A stretch of DNA of 35,189 bases from Saprospiraceae bacterium (GCA_016714895.1 JADKBV010000014.1:1-35189), one strand, 5' to 3'. Shown: positions 7,954 to 16,784, counted from the first letter of the stretch. Program-made: numbers and translations. The notes: generated by a model from the sequence alone, not told the origin.

Positions 7954-9012
7954 ATGAAAGAATTAATCTCCAAAAGAATAAAGTCGGCCCGTCTGCTGGC
8001 ACGAATGTCGCTTCGGGAATTATCAGATGCAATGAAAGATACCGCCGTGAGCCATAATGCAATCCAAAAATATGAAAATGCTGAAATGATGCCTGATAGC
8101 AAGGTATTATTGTCATTGTCTAATGCTCTTGGAGTAAAGGCAGACTATTTTTTTATGCCCTACAATGTAGAAGTATCAAAAATAGAATTCAGGAAAAGCA
8201 GCAAACTATCAATTAAAGATATTGGTGCATTAAAAGAAGAAGTCCGCGATACTGTTTCAAGGTATCTGGAATTAGAAAATTATCTCGATATCTCTTCATC
8301 TTTTCAAAATCCGATTGCAGAAATTAATATTCAAACCGATGAGGACGTAGAAAAAGCTGTAAATCAATTGTTATCCGATTGGCAAGTTGGGATTAATGCC
8401 CTGCCAAATGTCATAGATCTTTTGGAAGATAAGGAAATCAAAGTAGTTGAAATAGATGCTCCTGAAGGATTTGATGGATTTTCAGGATGGGCCAACACTA
8501 ACATTCCGTTAATTGTAATTAGTAAAAATTATTCAGTAGAGCGTAAAAGATTTACCTCTTTGCACGAGTTGGGGCATTTATTATTGAATTTCCATCCGAA
8601 ATTATCACATAAAGATATCGAGAAATTTTGTCACCGATTTGCAGGTGCTATGTTGATTCCGGAGCGAACCTTTTACCGGGAATTTGGAAAAAACCGTAAT
8701 ATTATAAGTATTAATGAATTGATTGCAGTAAAAGAAACATATGGTGTTTCTATCCAGGCAATTATGGCAAGAGCCAAAGCGTTAGGTGTTATTAATGAAG
8801 CTACCTATAAAAGCTTTTGTATAAAAGTAAATCAGAATCCCGATTTGAAAATGGAGAAAGGTTATGGTGAATATCCTGGAAAAGAAAATTCATATAGATT
8901 TAAACAGTTGCTATATCGTGCTGTTTCCATGGAAACCATTTCTATGAGTAAAGCCGCTAATCTTGCCAACCAAAAACTGGCAGCATTCAGAGACGAATAT
9001 ATTGAAATATGA
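7954..9012 (+). CDS. XRE-family regulator fused to ImmA/IrrE-type metallopeptidase (COG2856)
   Basis: A 352-residue two-domain protein. Residues about 5-65 form a helix-turn-helix of XRE type ('IKSARLLARMSLRELSDAM', 'IQKYENAEMMPD'). A zinc-peptidase domain follows, with HELGH at residues 204-208 (HExxH) and a later 'HRFAGAMLIPE', typical of ImmA/IrrE. ImmA-type proteases cut cognate repressors on a stress signal; in XRE-ImmA fusions the same chain probably binds DNA and proteolyses itself or a partner. The gene overlaps the PIN-domain gene by four bases (ATGA), so the two are co-translated and probably form a toxin-antitoxin or damage-induced pair. A perfect inverted repeat lies on its promoter. 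A homologue of similar length is at 22103-23173. The frame is intact, unlike neighbouring units of the array. Confidence 0.9.
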   Translation: MKELISKRIKSARLLARMSLRELSDAMKDTAVSHNAIQKYENAEMMPDSKVLLSLSNALGVKADYFFMPYNVEVSKIEFRKSSKLSIKDIGALKEEVRDTVSRYLELENYLDISSSFQNPIAEINIQTDEDVEKAVNQLLSDWQVGINALPNVIDLLEDKEIKVVEIDAPEGFDGFSGWANTNIPLIVISKNYSVERKRFTSLHELGHLLLNFHPKLSHKDIEKFCHRFAGAMLIPERTFYREFGKNRNIISINELIAVKETYGVSIQAIMARAKALGVINEATYKSFCIKVNQNPDLKMEKGYGEYPGKENSYRFKQLLYRAVSMETISMSKAANLANQKLAAFRDEYIEI

Positions 9013-9515
9013 TAATAGTAGTCAATGATGCAAATGTACTTATAGACTTAATAAAATTGGATTTAACAGATCACTTCTTTTCTCTGCCTCTCAAATTTCA
9101 TACGACGGACATTATCCTTGACGAATTACATGATGAACAACAAGAAACCTTAAAGCTCCAAATAGACAATGGAATTTTTAATATTTTGAGCCTTTCATCA
9201 AATGATTTAATGGAAATGAATAACCTGCAATCGCAAAGACCACAACTTTCGATTCAAGATTGTTCTGCTATAGTTTGTACAAAAAACATAAGTGGGGAGT
9301 TGATAACTTCTGATAATAACCTACGTAATTTTGCAGCAAATCTAAACCTTATTGTTCATGGTCATTTATGGGTTTTTGATCAATTGGTAAATAATTTAGT
9401 TTTGGACCCAACTGATGCGATTGTAAAATTGAATCAATTAATGGACATAAATCCCAGACTTGGATTACCAAATGCTGAAGTTACAATTCGACTAAATAAT
9501 TGGAGGAATTTATGA
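9009..9515 (+). CDS. PIN-domain ribonuclease-like protein, partner of XRE-ImmA
   Basis: A 168-residue protein beginning 'MIIVVNDANVLIDLIKL'. The four acidic PIN-domain positions can be placed at D7 ('NDANVLIDL'), E39 ('IILDEL'), D84 ('SIQDCSAIV') and D102 ('LITSDNNLRNFA'). PIN domains are metal-dependent RNases, common as type II toxins (VapC). This one lacks a VapB-like antitoxin next to it; instead its start overlaps the XRE-ImmA gene, which may take the antitoxin role. Activity and target are inferred. It ends just before the noncoding repeat block that closes the array. Confidence 0.82.
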   Translation: MIIVVNDANVLIDLIKLDLTDHFFSLPLKFHTTDIILDELHDEQQETLKLQIDNGIFNILSLSSNDLMEMNNLQSQRPQLSIQDCSAIVCTKNISGELITSDNNLRNFAANLNLIVHGHLWVFDQLVNNLVLDPTDAIVKLNQLMDINPRLGLPNAEVTIRLNNWRNL

Positions 9516-10006
9516 CAGGAACTTTTTATCAAACCGAAGTCTGCCGTCCCAAACTGCACTAACACCGCCAAACTCGGAGACGATGGTAACAGTTTGTTAC
9601 AACGATCCTATTTTTTAAGAATTTGTAATTCGACACCAGAATATTAATACACTAAAACACAAAACTTAGCATCGGGATTTCTCAGGCGCTAAAGCGCCAT
9701 CGAATTGACACCGGATGGTAAGACGATCGTGATTGCAAACTGCTGAACAGATTTCTCAGGAGCCACAGCGCCATCGAATTGACGTAGGATCCCCGGCTAC
9801 ACATATTTTATACTCAAGGGACAATATCATCCATGTCTGAACATACAATCCAAAAGATGTTGGCAAAAAATTGAAAAAGAGCTGTAGCCAAAGTAACTTT
9901 GCGACTCAAATATTTTCATAAAATGATAAAATAAAATATTCCTGTGAGATTTGAACTACATATCAGTTTTTTCCTTTTTAACAGCATAAAAGTATAATTT
10001 TTCCTT
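9516..10006. other. Intergenic region with repeat block, no gene
   Basis: It contains the repeat block described at 9581-9788. The remainder (9789-10006) shows only short fragments, such as 'YTYILYSRD'-like and 'IQKMLAKN' readings, too broken to name. No RNA gene was seen. Confidence 0.4.
9581..9788 (+). repeat. Terminal copy of the noncoding repeat block of the TA array
   Basis: From 'cgatggtaacagtttg' onward this matches the tails of units 1 (about 6046-6175) and 2 (about 6959-7165), including two GGCGC/AGCGCC palindromes with the linker between them, as in unit 2. It lacks the long hairpin. Both sub-copies carry 'catcgaattgac' in place of 'catcgaaatgac'. It flanks the XRE-ImmA/PIN pair on the far side. 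Confidence 0.8.
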
Positions 10007-10663
10007 TTGAATACATCCTTTACATTTGATATTTCAGGAGTCTCCGTCCGTTTATTGCAGGAAAAAGCGATGTTTATTCCTGAAGTCAATACGCTGGTGA
10101 TTTCTGATCTTCATATCGGGAAAACAGCTTACTTCCGTAAAAAAGGTATAGCCCTACCCTTTTCCGAAAAGGATAAAACAATAAAAAATCTGAACTTGCT
10201 GATTGAAAAACTAAAACCGGAGACCCTGATTTTTTTGGGCGATTTGTTTCATTCTTTTGACGAAAGTATCATTCCGCAATTAGAGAATTGTCTGTCTGAT
10301 TTTCCGGAGATACAATCCATTCTCGTCAAAGGAAACCACGATGTTTTTCCCGAAAGGGTATATCAAAACCTGAAACTGACCATAACGGAAACCTGGTATT
10401 ACAAAAATCTGATGTTTACCCACGAACCTATGGAAACCATCGAAGAAGGAAAATATAATATTGCCGGCCATATTCATCCGGCTGTAAGGGTGACCGGCAA
10501 AGGTCGTCAAAGTATGCGGCTGCCCTGTTTTTATTTCGGAAAATCACTTGCTCTGTTGCCTGCTTTTGGTTATTTTACCGGAGCAAAAACCATTACACCT
10601 TCCAAAGGGGAACATGTTTTTGTGTTGGGTGATGGATTGATATTTCCGATGCATAATCCGTAG
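10007..10663 (+). CDS. pdeM: Ligase-associated DNA damage response endonuclease PdeM-like phosphoesterase
   Basis: A 218-residue calcineurin-like metallophosphoesterase with all family motifs: DLH at 34-36, GDLFH at 78-82, GNHD at 109-112, H139 in 'FTHEP', and GHIHP at 154-158. The short N-terminal strand before 'VISDLHIGKTAYFRKKGI' and the 'RQSMRLPCFYFG' segment are typical of PdeM. Family members are linked by gene neighbourhood to a DNA ligase, an Lhr-type helicase and an exonuclease; none of these is in this window, so here the gene stands alone. The frame starts at a TTG (10007); the next ATG (residue 22) would remove the first beta strand, so I prefer the TTG. It converges with the kynurenine monooxygenase gene, with 19 bases between the stops. 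Confidence 0.85.
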   Translation: MNTSFTFDISGVSVRLLQEKAMFIPEVNTLVISDLHIGKTAYFRKKGIALPFSEKDKTIKNLNLLIEKLKPETLIFLGDLFHSFDESIIPQLENCLSDFPEIQSILVKGNHDVFPERVYQNLKLTITETWYYKNLMFTHEPMETIEEGKYNIAGHIHPAVRVTGKGRQSMRLPCFYFGKSLALLPAFGYFTGAKTITPSKGEHVFVLGDGLIFPMHNP

Positions 10664-10682
10664 CCAAAGACGTGACTATATC

Positions 10683-11753
10683 TTATGCTTTCAACATTTT
10701 GTAGACTTCCTCTCTGTCCCATTCCTGCCCCGGATAGATATTCCGGGCATATTGCATGAGCAGTGCGTCCTGGTCTCTGCCTTTGTCCATAGCCGTTTTG
10801 TAAGGCAGGTCTTCTCTGAAGGTCACCATGCTGTATTTGCTGAAATAGTCGGGAAAGTTTTGTTCGAGGTCCAGTTCTATCCTCCTTTTCAGGGCAAAAA
10901 CCGGGTCTGCCGTAGCTGCTTTCATTTCGTAAAAATTGTCGACAGCCAGGTCACCGATGGCATCACCATTAACTTTTCTGGCTGTTTCATAAGCTGACAG
11001 AATATGGTTCCAGTCTCCCGGATATTGGTCCATACAGGCATCGAGGACGACACAATCTTCAAAAGAAGCATTCATCCCTTGTCCGTAAAACGGGACAACA
11101 GCATGGGCAGCGTCTCCCATCAGAGCCACTTTACCATCTACCTGCCACGGAAAACATTTGATAGTACACAACGAACTGGTCGGATTTTCGTAAAAATCTT
11201 CGATCAGATCTGGCATATGTTCGGTTGCAGAAGCAAAATACGTATCAAAAAATTGTTTTATTTCTGTCGGACTATGCAGGTTGGCAAAACTTTTTTCTCC
11301 TTCGAAAGGCAGGAATAACGTCACCGTAAAACTACCGTCGAGATTTGGCAACGCTATCAACATAAAACCTTCTCTCGGCCATATGTGCAGGGCATTTTTT
11401 TCCAATCTGAATTCGCCGGACTCCGTTGCCGGAATGGTCAGTTCTTTATATCCGGTATCCAGATAACTCTGGCTGTACTGAAAACGAAGGCCGCCACTTT
11501 GTCTCATCATCGCTTGTCTGACAGCTGAAAAAGCGCCGTCTGTTCCGAGGATAACTTCACCGGTGATGGTGGTTTCTTCATTGGTTTCGAGATTTTTGAC
11601 GGTAGCGACACCCCGGTCAAAATCGATATCCGAACATTCATGGCGGAAAAAAAAACGGATTTTACCTGTTTTTTGTGCTTCATCCATCAGGAGGATATTC
11701 AGCCCTTTGCGGGAAATAGAATTGATGACTTCACCTTGTCTTCCGCTATAGGA
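10683..11753 (-). CDS. kmo: Kynurenine 3-monooxygenase, C-terminal part after frameshift
   Basis: This is the larger part of a flavoprotein hydroxylase. The frame is open from about 11753 ('YSGRQGEVINSISR', 'GLNILLMDEAQKTGKI') to the stop at 10683. It has 'GTDGAFSAVRQAMM' (the GADG-type segment) and the FAD-ribityl motif 'GDAAHAVVPFYGQGMNASFE', which is characteristic of kynurenine 3-monooxygenase. The enzyme hydroxylates L-kynurenine with NADPH and O2 in tryptophan breakdown and de novo NAD synthesis, a route known in aerobic Bacteroidota. No other kynurenine-pathway gene is present here. A downstream in-frame ATG at 11687 could start only a fragment lacking the dinucleotide-binding region. 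Joined to the N-terminal part the protein would be about 446 residues, normal for the family. Confidence 0.88.
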   Translation of the reverse strand, partial: SYSGRQGEVINSISRKGLNILLMDEAQKTGKIRFFFRHECSDIDFDRGVATVKNLETNEETTITGEVILGTDGAFSAVRQAMMRQSGGLRFQYSQSYLDTGYKELTIPATESGEFRLEKNALHIWPREGFMLIALPNLDGSFTVTLFLPFEGEKSFANLHSPTEIKQFFDTYFASATEHMPDLIEDFYENPTSSLCTIKCFPWQVDGKVALMGDAAHAVVPFYGQGMNASFEDCVVLDACMDQYPGDWNHILSAYETARKVNGDAIGDLAVDNFYEMKAATADPVFALKRRIELDLEQNFPDYFSKYSMVTFREDLPYKTAMDKGRDQDALLMQYARNIYPGQEWDREEVYKMLKA

Positions 11754-12021
11754 AAAACTGTTGGTTTCCTTTCAGGTCATGAATCATACGGCCTTGCATC
11801 GGGATGACCAGTTCCAATGCTTTTTCCCGCAGACCTACCATTTCCAGTCCTTTGAGGCCCCTGTCCGAAAGGGCGAGATTGATCGATCTTCCGCCTCCGA
11901 TTTTGGCATTGCGCATATCGGGTCTTTTTTCGTAGACATCAACCAAATATCCTTTCTGAGCCATGCGTAGCGCCATTAATGTGCCGCAGAGACCTGAACC
12001 GATGATGATAATGGAAGCCAT
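11746..12021 (-). CDS. kmo: Kynurenine 3-monooxygenase, N-terminal part before frameshift
   Basis: The start at 12021 gives 'MASIIIIGSGLCGTLMALRM' with the GxGxxG FAD-binding Rossmann motif, then 'VDVYEKRPDMR' and 'GGRSINLALSDRG', the signature that sets KMO apart from other class A flavin hydroxylases. The frame ends at 'KGNQQFFL' then TAG near 11746; the sequence continues in the next frame in the C-terminal part, consistent with one extra base in the run 'tttttcc' near 11755. An upstream extension to 12243 is open but lacks family similarity, so 12021 is chosen. A candidate promoter element TACCTTTG (minus strand) lies at 12044-12051. Confidence 0.85.
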   Translation of the reverse strand: MASIIIIGSGLCGTLMALRMAQKGYLVDVYEKRPDMRNAKIGGGRSINLALSDRGLKGLEMVGLREKALELVIPMQGRMIHDLKGNQQFFL

Positions 12022-12471
12022 AGGTGATTTATTTTTCGAATGACAAAGGTAGTAAAAATTGTTATTAAAAAATGTGGGTAAAATGGGAAAAGTACATGTA
12101 AATACAGAACCCTGTACAAACAAAAATGTTTTGCCTTCCACCTGAATCCCCAACAACCTATCAAGGGCCGGGGATGTCTGACCCAAATAAAAATTAAAGA
12201 TTGAGTAGATGGTTCCCATTTGTAAAAGCATTTCCTTATGCACCCTGGGTATTCAAATCCCATTTCCGGTTCAATACCAAAAATATAAACACTACCTTTT
12301 TTGCCATCTTTGTATTGGCGGCGGAGTTACGCTGTTGTAACCAACAGATGAAAAACTGGCGCCTTGTTTTCATTAGCGAAAGCTCTATATCTTGCCAAAC
12401 AACATGTTATGGTTTAAAAAATGTATTTTATTCTTCGTTTTGACAATTTAAGAAGAAGATAATACAACAAA
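12022..12471. other. Intergenic region between kmo and the two-component gene
   Basis: I see no gene here. Near its left end, CAAAGGTA at 12044-12051 reads TACCTTTG on the minus strand, a TAnnTTTG -7 candidate for kmo with no clear -33 partner. An open frame running from 12243 into kmo lacks conserved sequence. Confidence 0.45.
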
Positions 12472-13629
12472 CTATAAGGAATTTCTCCATTCATGCGGCG
12501 TTACACCAAACTCTTGTTTGAAGACCTTGCCAAAGTAGCTGGGATCTGTAAACCCGCAGCTCATCGATATATTCTGGATGGTTTCGTCAGTTGTGCTCAA
12601 CAGTTCTTTTGCCTTCTGAAGGCGCAGGTGACGTATAAAAAGATTGGGCGACAAACCAATGAGCGCATTGAGTTTACGTTGTACTTGTGAATACGACATA
12701 AACAAATTTTTGGCAAGCTGCTCCACACCAAAGTTTTCATCGGATAGGTGCGTTTCAATTTCTGACGCCACTTTTTTGACAAATTTATTTTCCAGCTGCG
12801 GAATAACAATATCATGATAAAGTGTTCCTTGTTCTTCACCAAGCATTTTTTCTGAAACAGACGGCAGCCCAATTCTGGTGGCGTAGGCTTTTTGAAGGAT
12901 GATTCTTTGGTCTAACAATTTGCGTACACGCAACGTAAGTTCATCCACATTAAATGGTTTTTCGAGGTAAACTTCAGCACCATACTCTATCCCTTCGAGC
13001 TTAGAGTCTATATCTGCTTTGGCAGTAAGCATGATGATAGGTATATGGCTCGTGCGCTCGTCCAAACGCAGATTTCGGGTCATTTCAAAACCGTCCATAA
13101 ACGGCATCATAACATCTGTGATGATGAGATCAGGAATGAGTTCTCTGGCGATATCCAAACCTTCCTGTCCGTCTTTGCCGACAGCCAGACGGTAATCATG
13201 GAGACAACTTGCCGTATAGGCCACCACATCAGCATTGTCTTCTACCAGAAGGATCAGCTCTTTGTCCGGGTTGGTTTGGTTTTGATAATCAACACTTGTT
13301 TTTTGATATGTATCGTCTACCGGCGTTATCATGTTTACCGGAGGTTTTGGGGTTGTTGTTTCTTCCACATAATCTGTGATCATTTCAAGCGGCAGGGTGA
13401 CTGTAAATTCTGTACCTATTTTGGATCCCGTAGGCGGGCTTTTAACAGAAATCCTGCCGTTCATAAGTTGAACCAATTCTTTTGTCAGTGCCAGTCCGAT
13501 GCCTGTACCTTCAGCATGACGGGTATGCGTACTGTCAATCTGGTAAAATCTGTCAAAGATATGGTGTTGCTGACTTTCCGGTATACCTTTGCCTGTGTCC
13601 TTGACTTTGATACAGATGATGATGATCAT
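12472..13629 (-). CDS. Hybrid two-component system, C-terminal part: ATPase end, receiver, AraC HTH
   Basis: This 385-residue frame continues the sensor gene above it. It opens with the kinase G1 box 'VKDTGKGIPES' and G2 box 'EGTGIGLALTKELVQLMNG', followed by a receiver domain ('LILLVEDNADVVAY', phospho-acceptor region 'DLIITDVMMPFMDGFEM', 'MLTAKAD', 'YLEKPFN') and an AraC-type DNA-binding domain ('LAKNLFMSYSQVQRKLNAL', 'SMSCGFTDPSYFGKVFKQEF'). Its first codons 'MIIIIC' come from a GAT trinucleotide run at 13615-13626 and are not a real start. With the N-terminal part it makes one hybrid (HTCS) regulator of about 1,380 residues. Such proteins sense a periplasmic ligand and bind DNA at target operons. 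Confidence 0.9.
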   Translation of the reverse strand: MIIIICIKVKDTGKGIPESQQHHIFDRFYQIDSTHTRHAEGTGIGLALTKELVQLMNGRISVKSPPTGSKIGTEFTVTLPLEMITDYVEETTTPKPPVNMITPVDDTYQKTSVDYQNQTNPDKELILLVEDNADVVAYTASCLHDYRLAVGKDGQEGLDIARELIPDLIITDVMMPFMDGFEMTRNLRLDERTSHIPIIMLTAKADIDSKLEGIEYGAEVYLEKPFNVDELTLRVRKLLDQRIILQKAYATRIGLPSVSEKMLGEEQGTLYHDIVIPQLENKFVKKVASEIETHLSDENFGVEQLAKNLFMSYSQVQRKLNALIGLSPNLFIRHLRLQKAKELLSTTDETIQNISMSCGFTDPSYFGKVFKQEFGVTPHEWRNSL

Positions 13630-16610
13630 TGTCCAGAGAGATAGAGATAAATGTCTCCTTTTTTTGAGGTAAATTTTAAGGCATTGGACAATAAATTGGA
13701 GACTATCTGGCGGATTTTTTCTTCATCATATTTTACATACATCGTATCGATAGAAGAAAGATAATGCATTTTTTTATCCTGACTTTCTGCTACCGAGTGA
13801 AATGATTCTATGATGTAACGAATAAAATTAATAACGTCACCATGGACAAGATGTAACTCCATTTTGCCGGCTTCTAGTTTTGACAAATCCAACATTTCAT
13901 TGACCAGACGCAGCAGGTTATTTCCGTTGCGTTCGATCATATCCAGACCATTGTCGAGGTGATCGGCTGCAGACCGCCTTATATGTTGCACCATTCCCAG
14001 GATGACGGTGAGAGGTGTCCGAAATTCATGGGTCATATTGGTATACAGGTCCGTTTTGACCTTGTCGAGTTCTTTGATCCGAAGGGTTTCGTTTTGCTCA
14101 AATTGCAGTTGCGAAGCCATCCTGGTTTGTTCGAGTTTGTATTTGTAAAAAGCACGGATGCCCAAAACAAGGATTACCGCATACAACAGATAGGCATACC
14201 ACGAGGCATACCACGGCGGCAGGATGTGGATGGTGAGTTCTTTTACCTTTTCATTCCAAATCCCTAAACTGTTGCTGCCTTGTACCCTGAATGTGTACGT
14301 ACCGGCCGGCAAGTGCGAATACGTGACGCTTCTCCTGTTGCCTATTTCCAACCAATCATCATCAATTCCGACCAATTGATACCTGTATTTTATCTGTTCA
14401 GGCGCTCTGAAATCCAACGACGAAAACTCCAGGGTAAATACATCCTGATCGTGATGTAAAGTGATGGCTTGCGTAAATTCAATCGCTTGTTGTAAGATTT
14501 TACTTTCATCATTTGGTTTTACCACCTGATTACCGACTATAAGTTTGGTGATAAATATATCGGGTACTATCGTATCAATCAATATTTCCGCAGGATCAAA
14601 AATGTTGAGTCCGTTGATACCACCAAAAGCCAGGTGACCATTTGCCAGCTTGGCATAAGCATCTGTATTAAACTCGGCAGCCTGCAGTCCTGCTACTTCG
14701 GTAAAGTGGCGGATTTCAAAATTACCTTTGCGATCCGTACTGCCCAAAATACAGAAAAGACCATTGTTGGTGCTGCCCCAAATATTTCCTTTTTTATCAT
14801 CCAGAATGCCATAAACGGTATTGTCACACAGACCTTGATTTACGGTGATATGTCTGACCTTACCTGATGATTTTTCCATCAGATTGAGCCCACCCCCTTT
14901 AGTACCTATCCATAACAAATTCTGATCTATCGGATCCTCCAGGAAGGTACTTACGTTATTATTATTGAGCGATGTTTTATTGTTTGGGTCATTGCTATAC
15001 CACGTGATTTCAGGAGCCGTTGTTAAAATATTTTTACTCTCAATTTTTGCAAATCCTTCCTGAGTGCCTATCCAAACCGTCCCGCTGTTGTCATTATAGA
15101 GCGCCGTCGTATAATTATCCAAACTAAGTTTTTTTTCAACCCGGTTGTTTATATTAAATTCTTTGAATTGACCATTTTTCGGATCAAAAACAGCAAAAAA
15201 ACCATTAAATCCCCCGATCCAGAGGCGACCATTCTGATCCTGAATGATATGTTGTTCATGGCTGTAAGTCCCTTTAAAATCTACCGGATATATTTTATTT
15301 TGTTTCGTAGTCAGGTTGATTTGTTCTAAAAAAACAATGGTAGATGATGTTCCGTCGATTCTTTTTGTCAACCAAAGATCTCCTTTTTCAGAAATAAAAT
15401 TGTCTTTGACCAACGGGTTATGCTGAAGCCAGACATTGTTGATCAGATTACCCTGAGCATCAATTTTAAAATCTCCGCCCCAAATTTGTACGTACAGGTT
15501 GTTTTGAGGATCTGACTGGATTTTTCTAAGACTTTTACCTTTTGCCAGATGATTAAATTTTTCGGATTCAAAAGAATATTTCCGCAAACCATGGCCATTG
15601 AGACCCAACCATACCAAACCGGTTCTGTCTTTAAATATTTTATTAGCGGGACCGTTTTTATCACTGGCAATAATCACCTTTTCAGGAATGAGTGATTGAC
15701 CTTTTTGCCATGTTGACACATCAAAAATATCAAGAAAACCCAAAGAATTATTGGACCTCCACAATCGCCCGTTGTCTTCTTTCAGAACATATCCCGTGTG
15801 ACCATTAAAAACAGGTTTGGAAAACGTGGGATAAACATTGATGCCGTCAAACAGACTGACGTATTCATTTCCAAACCAAACACTGCCATCTTCATTTTTT
15901 ATAATCTGATAGCCCGAAAGGTTTTGTGTTTTTTGTAATGTAAATTGATACGTTTTTTCATTAAAACGATATAAGTTTTCATCACATTTATACCAGGTAA
16001 TGTTTTTTGCGTCCGTATATATTATTTCATTGCGGTAATTACCGGGGTTGAATGAGTTTTTAGGTTTGTTGATGTGTTCAATTTTTATTCCGCCTTCATT
16101 TTCGAAAAAATCATCCGGAAGGGTGACGATATCAAAAACAACAGGAGACGTATTGACCAAAAAACGACCATCGGCCAATTCTGTAATCTGTTCTTCGACT
16201 TTGTTGCCACTCAGGCTGTTTGGATTTTTAGCATCGTGAAAAATCCGGTAAAATCTTTCTGTTTTTTTATCAAAAATATTGAGCCCATGGTCGCTCCCGA
16301 CCCAAATGCGGCCTTTTTTGTCTTCATAAAGATATAAGGTAGCATTGTCAGAGATAGAATAAGGGTCAAAAGCGTCGTGGCTGTACACCTTAAAAAAGTA
16401 TCCGTCATAACGATTCAGTCCTGCTTTGGTCGTCATCCAGAGAAAACCATCCCTGCATTGTATGATGTCCCAGATATACCCCTGGGATAGCCCCTGAGCG
16501 GTGGAGAGGGTTTCGTATTTGAACTGTCCGAATGCGGAACTACTTATCAACATACAGATTATGGTGAAACAGCGGGCAATAGATATAATATAAACGAGGC
16601 GAGATATCAT
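13626..16610 (-). CDS. Hybrid two-component system, N-terminal part: beta-propeller sensor and histidine kinase
   Basis: This 994-residue frame has a signal peptide ('IICMLISSSAFGQ'), then about 700 residues of propeller blades with repeated 'DGFLWMTTKAGLNRYDG', 'GRIWVGSDHGLNIFD', 'GTVWIGTQEGFAKI' units (reg_prop), a Y_Y_Y domain ('YRYQLVGIDDDWLEIGNRR', 'LPAGTYTFRVQGSN'), one membrane helix ('YAYLLYAVILVLGIRAFY') and a histidine-kinase core with 'NMTHEFRTPLTVILGM', H861 being the phospho-site, and the N box 'IRQIVSNLLSNALKF'. It ends at 'YLSGQ' with TGA, where one frame change separates it from the ATPase G boxes. It is divergent from two secreted-protein genes, which are likely targets. The ligand is unknown. 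Confidence 0.9.
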   Translation of the reverse strand: MISRLVYIISIARCFTIICMLISSSAFGQFKYETLSTAQGLSQGYIWDIIQCRDGFLWMTTKAGLNRYDGYFFKVYSHDAFDPYSISDNATLYLYEDKKGRIWVGSDHGLNIFDKKTERFYRIFHDAKNPNSLSGNKVEEQITELADGRFLVNTSPVVFDIVTLPDDFFENEGGIKIEHINKPKNSFNPGNYRNEIIYTDAKNITWYKCDENLYRFNEKTYQFTLQKTQNLSGYQIIKNEDGSVWFGNEYVSLFDGINVYPTFSKPVFNGHTGYVLKEDNGRLWRSNNSLGFLDIFDVSTWQKGQSLIPEKVIIASDKNGPANKIFKDRTGLVWLGLNGHGLRKYSFESEKFNHLAKGKSLRKIQSDPQNNLYVQIWGGDFKIDAQGNLINNVWLQHNPLVKDNFISEKGDLWLTKRIDGTSSTIVFLEQINLTTKQNKIYPVDFKGTYSHEQHIIQDQNGRLWIGGFNGFFAVFDPKNGQFKEFNINNRVEKKLSLDNYTTALYNDNSGTVWIGTQEGFAKIESKNILTTAPEITWYSNDPNNKTSLNNNNVSTFLEDPIDQNLLWIGTKGGGLNLMEKSSGKVRHITVNQGLCDNTVYGILDDKKGNIWGSTNNGLFCILGSTDRKGNFEIRHFTEVAGLQAAEFNTDAYAKLANGHLAFGGINGLNIFDPAEILIDTIVPDIFITKLIVGNQVVKPNDESKILQQAIEFTQAITLHHDQDVFTLEFSSLDFRAPEQIKYRYQLVGIDDDWLEIGNRRSVTYSHLPAGTYTFRVQGSNSLGIWNEKVKELTIHILPPWYASWYAYLLYAVILVLGIRAFYKYKLEQTRMASQLQFEQNETLRIKELDKVKTDLYTNMTHEFRTPLTVILGMVQHIRRSAADHLDNGLDMIERNGNNLLRLVNEMLDLSKLEAGKMELHLVHGDVINFIRYIIESFHSVAESQDKKMHYLSSIDTMYVKYDEEKIRQIVSNLLSNALKFTSKKGDIYLYLSGQ

Positions 16611-16680
16611 GGACTAAAGATACATCAAGTTGACCTTAATCATGGGCAAAAAAACATAACTAAATGACTGATAAGATCCA

Positions 16681-16720
16681 AAATGCTCAGATTTTACGGT
16701 AAATGCTCAGATTTTTTGGT
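16681..16720. repeat. 20-bp tandem direct repeat, candidate operator
   Basis: Two adjacent 20-base units, 'aaatgctcagattttacggt' (16681-16700) and 'aaatgctcagattttttggt' (16701-16720), agree at 18 of 20 positions. They lie between the hybrid regulator and the divergent secreted-protein gene. AraC-type and HTCS regulators commonly bind direct repeats about two helix turns apart, so this is a reasonable binding site. Confidence 0.55.
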
Positions 16721-16784
16721 ACGAAAGATAAAAATGTTTGGTTTTTTGCACGAAATGTCCCGGCACTGTGAGGGATTACGTTCC

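Noticed and set aside
5399..9788. Array as a CRISPR or an insertion sequence
   Set aside because: The repeat units are about 900 bp and coding, there are no short regular repeats with spacers, and no transposase was found.
9789..9960. Possible GIY-YIG remnant ('YTYILYSRD')
   Set aside because: Only about ten residues fit, and nothing after them supports the fold.
11746..12243. Longer kmo start at 12243
   Set aside because: The 74 residues before 'MASIIIIGSG' have no family similarity, and KMO proteins start just before the Rossmann motif.
13615..13626. GAT trinucleotide run at the frameshift between the two halves of the hybrid two-component gene, as a phase-variation switch
   Set aside because: Gain or loss of whole trinucleotides cannot change the frame, and four units are too few for frequent slippage.
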